The translations under genes and the position numbers were made by a program. Shown here piece by piece: positions 6,315-8,723 of a stretch of DNA of 8,723 nt. The DNA lies in NCBI GenBank assembly GCA_024640385.1, contig JAHEFC010000159.1:1-8723 (forward strand). Reading direction: 5' to 3'. The notes below the pieces were generated by a model that saw only the letters and a list, made by a program, of their open reading frames with translations, had not been told where the DNA came from and searched no databases. Position 1 is the first letter of the stretch; every line of letters begins with the position of its first letter. Source of the DNA: Sphingobacteriales bacterium (GTDB taxonomy: Bacteria; Bacteroidota; Bacteroidia; Chitinophagales; Chitinophagaceae).

Positions 6315-7721
6315 ATGGAGAGTCGTGAATATAACGGAGGCTTTGAAGATTTCTTGCAAGAGAAAGCGGATCAGTATAAGCTGTACCCATCTGACAGGGT
6401 TTGGAATGCCATCAACAATAAACTTCACCCGCGCACTAATTGGTCATACCTGGTTGTGGCCGCGATATTTTTAGGTTTGGGAATTGGCGGAAAGGTGTAT
6501 GACAGTTCATTGGTAAAAGAAATGACGGCTCAGCAGAATCTGAACGATTTTGAGCTGGTAGGCCAGCAGAATGCTGACTATACAAAGATTGATGGTAAGG
6601 CCCCGGTGATCCCGATCAATTCAGGGTCACGTTCTTCATTCACGGCCATTAAAGAACAGCAGGAGCAGGCTCCGGTTACACTGCAAGGTCATTCTGGAAC
6701 TCTGGCGGAAACCAGGGTGGTTCCTTTATTTGAGACCGAATCTGATGGCATTTCCGGCCTGATCCTTAACGATGAGAATGATCAGCCCGGCAATATTAAT
6801 AACACTACTGCAGAAGCTGCGGACCCTGGTACGGGCAACGAGATCCTGGACGAAGTCGCGATGCATGATGCTCCAGTGACAGGAGGATCTCATATCAACT
6901 CCATGGCAACTCTCACTGCAACCCAATTTGCGAATGCCAGTCAGAAAGATGTAGCTGTTGCAAAGATCCCGGCGCCAGAAAAAGCATCTTCGATAAAAGT
7001 GCTGAAACCACGCCACCTGAATATTGGATGGCAGTTATATGCTTCTCCAACGGTGAGCTATCGCAAACTCAGCGGCGAGGGTATGAGCTATTACATCAGC
7101 AACAGTCTCAATTCAGTTTTTTCACCTGATGTAGAAAAATCTGTTCGGCACAAACCTTCGGTAGGATTTGAACTGGGAACAGCATTGACCTATGCAACAG
7201 GGCCAAACTTCAGGTTTAAAACCGGTCTGCAACTGAACATCAACAGGTATGAAGTTCAGGCTTACAGTTATGTACCTGAAGTAGCGCCTATGACCCAGGC
7301 GGGTATTGGCCATACCACCATCAACGCCATCAGCACCTACAGGAATTTCAATGGATTTTCCAAAACCTGGCTCAAGAACCAGCATATCATGATGTCTATC
7401 CCGTTGGGGGCTGAACTCACCCTGTTCGGCAGCGAAAACGTCAAGTTCAATATAGGCGGTACTTTACAGCCAACTTATGTGCTCAACAACCAGGCTTACA
7501 TGATCTCCACCAATATGAAGAATTATGCACAGGAACCTTCCCTGTACAAGCGCTTCAATGTGGCGGCCGGAGCAGAAGCCTACCTGAGCATCAAATCAGG
7601 TTCTTACAAATGGATGATAGGACCACAGTTCCGCTACCAGATCTTCTCCAGCTACAAGAAAGAATACCCCATTACCGAGCACCTGACAGACTACGGGTTT
7701 AAGATCGGCATCAGCAGATAG
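6315..7721 (+). CDS. Putative anti-sigma factor spanning both membranes: cytoplasmic tail, inner-membrane helix, periplasmic linker, outer-membrane beta-barrel
   Basis: The 468-residue product has four recognisable parts. Residues 1-43 are polar, with the FEDFLQEKADQYKLYPSDRVWNAI motif split over 10-33; this short tail is the presumed sigma-binding segment. Residues 44-60 (SYLVVAAIFLGLGIGG) form one transmembrane helix after a basic HPR/TNW boundary, with no signal peptidase site. Residues 61-230 are a low-complexity linker rich in Q, N, T, S, A and G, with no cysteines. From about 233 to 468 come alternating amphipathic strands (for example LNIGWQLYASPTVSY, PSVGFELGTALTYA, NFRFKTGLQLNINRYE, VKFNIGGTLQPTYVL, YKWMIGPQFRYQIF) typical of a small outer-membrane barrel of about 8 strands. 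Together with the ECF gene upstream this matches, as I recall, the dual-membrane-spanning anti-sigma (Dma) proteins reported in Bacteroides. Anti-sigma activity and topology are inferred. The alternative is a plain barrel protein with an uncleaved anchor. Confidence 0.8.
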   Translation: MESREYNGGFEDFLQEKADQYKLYPSDRVWNAINNKLHPRTNWSYLVVAAIFLGLGIGGKVYDSSLVKEMTAQQNLNDFELVGQQNADYTKIDGKAPVIPINSGSRSSFTAIKEQQEQAPVTLQGHSGTLAETRVVPLFETESDGISGLILNDENDQPGNINNTTAEAADPGTGNEILDEVAMHDAPVTGGSHINSMATLTATQFANASQKDVAVAKIPAPEKASSIKVLKPRHLNIGWQLYASPTVSYRKLSGEGMSYYISNSLNSVFSPDVEKSVRHKPSVGFELGTALTYATGPNFRFKTGLQLNINRYEVQAYSYVPEVAPMTQAGIGHTTINAISTYRNFNGFSKTWLKNQHIMMSIPLGAELTLFGSENVKFNIGGTLQPTYVLNNQAYMISTNMKNYAQEPSLYKRFNVAAGAEAYLSIKSGSYKWMIGPQFRYQIFSSYKKEYPITEHLTDYGFKIGISR

Positions 7722-7755
7722 TTCAATGAGTTGAATCTGAATGTATAGCCAGATT
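7722..7755 (+). other. Two overlapping small hairpins after the barrel gene
   Basis: TTCAA-TGAG-TTGAA (7722-7735) follows directly on the stop codon. AATCTG (7734-7739) and CAGATT (7750-7755) form a second perfect stem. They share two bases, so only one can form at full length. A short T-run (7762-7765) follows. This may be a weak terminator or processing signal. The left bases also look like decayed AATG 9-mers. Confidence 0.3.
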
Positions 7756-7784
7756 ACCTAATTTTGCGGGTCATTCATCACATT
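7725..7784. repeat. Degraded inverted 9-mer element (AATGTGATR family)
   Basis: On the minus strand, AATGTGATG (7776-7784) is a perfect unit and AATGACCCG (7767-7775) is in register with it. On the plus strand, AATGAGTTG (7725-7733) and AATCTGAAT (7734-7742) are recognisable but decayed units. The arrangement copies the clear element at 5424-5570: it begins 3 bases after a stop codon with arms facing each other. Only one unit is intact, so chance similarity is possible. Confidence 0.4.
7759..7766 (+). promoter_or_regulatory. Candidate -7 promoter box for the lipoprotein gene
   Basis: TAATTTTG is a perfect match to the Bacteroidota -7 consensus TAnnTTTG and lies 23 bases before the ATG at 7790, leaving a short untranslated leader. 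A TTG at 7731-7733 is the only nearby -33 candidate, with 25 bases between, which is somewhat long. If real, the lipoprotein gene has its own promoter even though it follows the anti-sigma-like gene. Confidence 0.42.
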
Positions 7785-7789
7785 TCCAT

Positions 7790-8347
7790 ATGCGTAATCT
7801 GTTTATCCTGATGCTACTTCTTTCCTCCTGTTCATCCTCCGGGTCAGAGGAAGAAACCAATGGCGATATCAATAAAACTTTCTTCCCCATTGCCGGCAGT
7901 ATTAATGCGGAACTGAAAGAAATCGATTCCCTTCCTATAGCTGTGATCAAATACACCCGTTCGGGCGACAAAACCGATACTACCCTGGCTGATAAATCGG
8001 AACTGAGAAAAGTATCGGCTATGTTGACCGATCCGGATATAAGTTCCCCGGAACTAAAGAAATACTATAAAGAAGCGGTGTTCATGGATAATACCATCAA
8101 TACGGTCACTATGAGCTATACTACCAGTTCCAACAAACCGGCAATAAGGAAGATCGAAGTCATGATCCATCCGGAAACCGAGAAAGTAAAATCGATCTAT
8201 GTAGAAAAGCAGGAAACCGCCGGAGATATCACGTATAACAGGAAGATGGTGTGGACCAGTGGCAAAAGCCTGCAGCTGATCACAATAACCAGTTTACCCG
8301 GTCAAACAGAAAGCATAAAAACGGAAAAGTACAGTTTTGAACACTAA
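7790..8347 (+). CDS. Small lipoprotein of unknown function
   Basis: The 185-residue product starts with a lipoprotein signal peptide, MRNLFILMLLLSSC, with lipobox LSSC and lipidated Cys14. The next residues, SSSGSEEE, put acidic residues shortly after the cysteine; in Bacteroidota such acidic motifs can act as surface-export signals, so the protein may face outside. The mature part is mixed alpha/beta: FFPIAGSINAELKEIDSLPIAVIKY (split around 31-55), SELRKVSAMLTDPDISSPELKKYYKE, then beta-rich segments NTINTVTMSYTT, AIRKIEVMIHP, KVKSIYVEKQE, YNRKMVWTSGKS, LQLITITSLPG and KTEKYSFE. I recognise no named domain; similar hypothetical proteins seem to occur in Chitinophagaceae. Its neighbours are the barrel/anti-sigma gene 68 bases upstream and uvrC 71 bases downstream. 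A good -7 box (7759-7766) suggests its own promoter. The stop codon is 2 bases from an 8-mer repeat element. Confidence 0.85.
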   Translation: MRNLFILMLLLSSCSSSGSEEETNGDINKTFFPIAGSINAELKEIDSLPIAVIKYTRSGDKTDTTLADKSELRKVSAMLTDPDISSPELKKYYKEAVFMDNTINTVTMSYTTSSNKPAIRKIEVMIHPETEKVKSIYVEKQETAGDITYNRKMVWTSGKSLQLITITSLPGQTESIKTEKYSFEH

Positions 8348-8349
8348 AG

Positions 8350-8412
8350 AAAGAGGCGTAGAGGTATAGAGGCTTAGAGAGACTTTATGCCATTACGCCA
8401 CTAGGCCTCTAA
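8350..8412. repeat. Inverted element built of 8-base units (about NTAGAGGC)
   Basis: The left arm has four contiguous plus-strand units: AAAGAGGC (8350-8357), GTAGAGGT (8358-8365), ATAGAGGC (8366-8373) and TTAGAGAG (8374-8381). After a 7-base centre (8382-8388) come three contiguous units of the same family on the minus strand: GTAATGGC (8389-8396), CTAGTGGC (8397-8404) and TTAGAGGC (8405-8412). TAGAGGCTTAG (8367-8377) can pair over 11 bases with CTAGGCCTCTA (8401-8411), with one G-U pair. The element fills the gap between the lipoprotein stop and the uvrC start. There is no T-tract. Confidence 0.78.
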
Positions 8413-8418
8413 TATCGT

Positions 8419-8723
8419 ATGACTGCAAACGAATTCAGCAAAATTTCTTCCTCGATCCCAAACAGTCCTGGTATTTACAAATATTACGACGAGAAGAATA
8501 TTTTGCTGTATGTAGGCAAAGCCAAGAATCTCAAAAAACGGGTAAGCTCCTATTTTACCAAAACCTTTACCAGCTATAAAACCCATGAGCTGGTGCAGCG
8601 TATACAGCATATTGAATTCACTTTAGTGAATTCGGAACAGGATGCATTTTTACTGGAAAATTCGCTGATCAAGCAATTCCAGCCACGTTACAATATCAAT
8701 CTGAAAGACGATAAGACCTATCC
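8419..8723 (+). CDS. uvrC: Excinuclease ABC subunit C, N-terminal part (GIY-YIG nuclease domain)
   Basis: Only the first 101 codons plus two bases are present; the gene runs off the right edge. UvrC makes the two incisions around a DNA lesion handed over by UvrA and UvrB in nucleotide excision repair. The visible part is the GIY-YIG domain that makes the 3' incision: PGIYKYYD (GIY at 18-20), ILLYVGKAKNLKKRVSSYF (YVG at 31-33, catalytic Arg41), then VNSEQDAFLLENSLIKQ with the metal-binding Glu80, and PRYNINLKDDKTYP, the family signature after the nuclease core. All catalytic positions are present. The ATG at 8419 gives the usual spacing of about 17 residues before GIY. It has no evident functional link to the lipoprotein upstream and is separated from it by an 8-mer inverted element. 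Confidence 0.96.
   Translation, partial: MTANEFSKISSSIPNSPGIYKYYDEKNILLYVGKAKNLKKRVSSYFTKTFTSYKTHELVQRIQHIEFTLVNSEQDAFLLENSLIKQFQPRYNINLKDDKTY

Noticed and set aside
5643..7721. FecI/FecR/FecA-type iron signalling unit with the receptor just upstream
   Set aside because: The protein after the sigma factor has no FecR domain and ends in a barrel. The receptor lacks an N-terminal signalling (STN) domain and lies before the sigma gene, separated by a repeat element.

Overview
The window comes from a Bacteroidota chromosome, most likely family Chitinophagaceae; this is inferred from protein style, not from a search. The support is a DUF4783-type protein beside nadC, a Bacteroidota-type SUI1/YciH initiation factor, a TonB-dependent receptor, a lipoprotein with an acidic stretch after the lipid cysteine, weak Shine-Dalgarno signals and a TAnnTTTG promoter box. 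No tRNA, rRNA, CRISPR array, transposase or phage gene was seen.

Layout. On the minus strand (1-1525), reading right to left, lie a small secreted DUF4783-like protein, nadC (NAD synthesis) and the start of a SUI1/eIF1-like translation factor that runs off the left edge. A divergent intergenic region of about 60 bp leads to the plus strand, where everything else lies: gpmI (glycolysis), a TonB-dependent outer-membrane receptor close behind it, an ECF sigma factor, a 468-residue protein, a small lipoprotein and the 5' end of uvrC (nucleotide excision repair), which runs off the right edge.

The most interesting protein system is the ECF sigma factor (5643-6218) and the 468-residue protein after it (6315-7721). 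That protein appears to have a short cytoplasmic N-terminus, one inner-membrane helix, a periplasmic low-complexity linker of about 170 residues and a C-terminal outer-membrane beta-barrel. This is the layout expected of an anti-sigma factor that spans both membranes and passes outer-membrane information directly to a sigma factor. Similar proteins (Dma, paired with Das sigma factors) have, as I recall, been described in Bacteroides; this would be a counterpart in another lineage.

The most interesting DNA signal is a set of short-period degenerate repeats in the intergenic regions. Nine-base units (consensus AATGTGATR) occur at 1105-1149 and 5424-5570, with a degraded version at 7725-7784. 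Eight-base units (about NTAGAGRN) occur at 187-218 and 8350-8412. Each array starts at or within a few bases of the stop codon of the preceding gene, and three form inverted pairs of arms around a centre. They are absent from the gpmI/receptor and sigma/anti-sigma junctions and from the divergent promoter region. This suggests that they mark transcript 3' ends, but their function is unknown.
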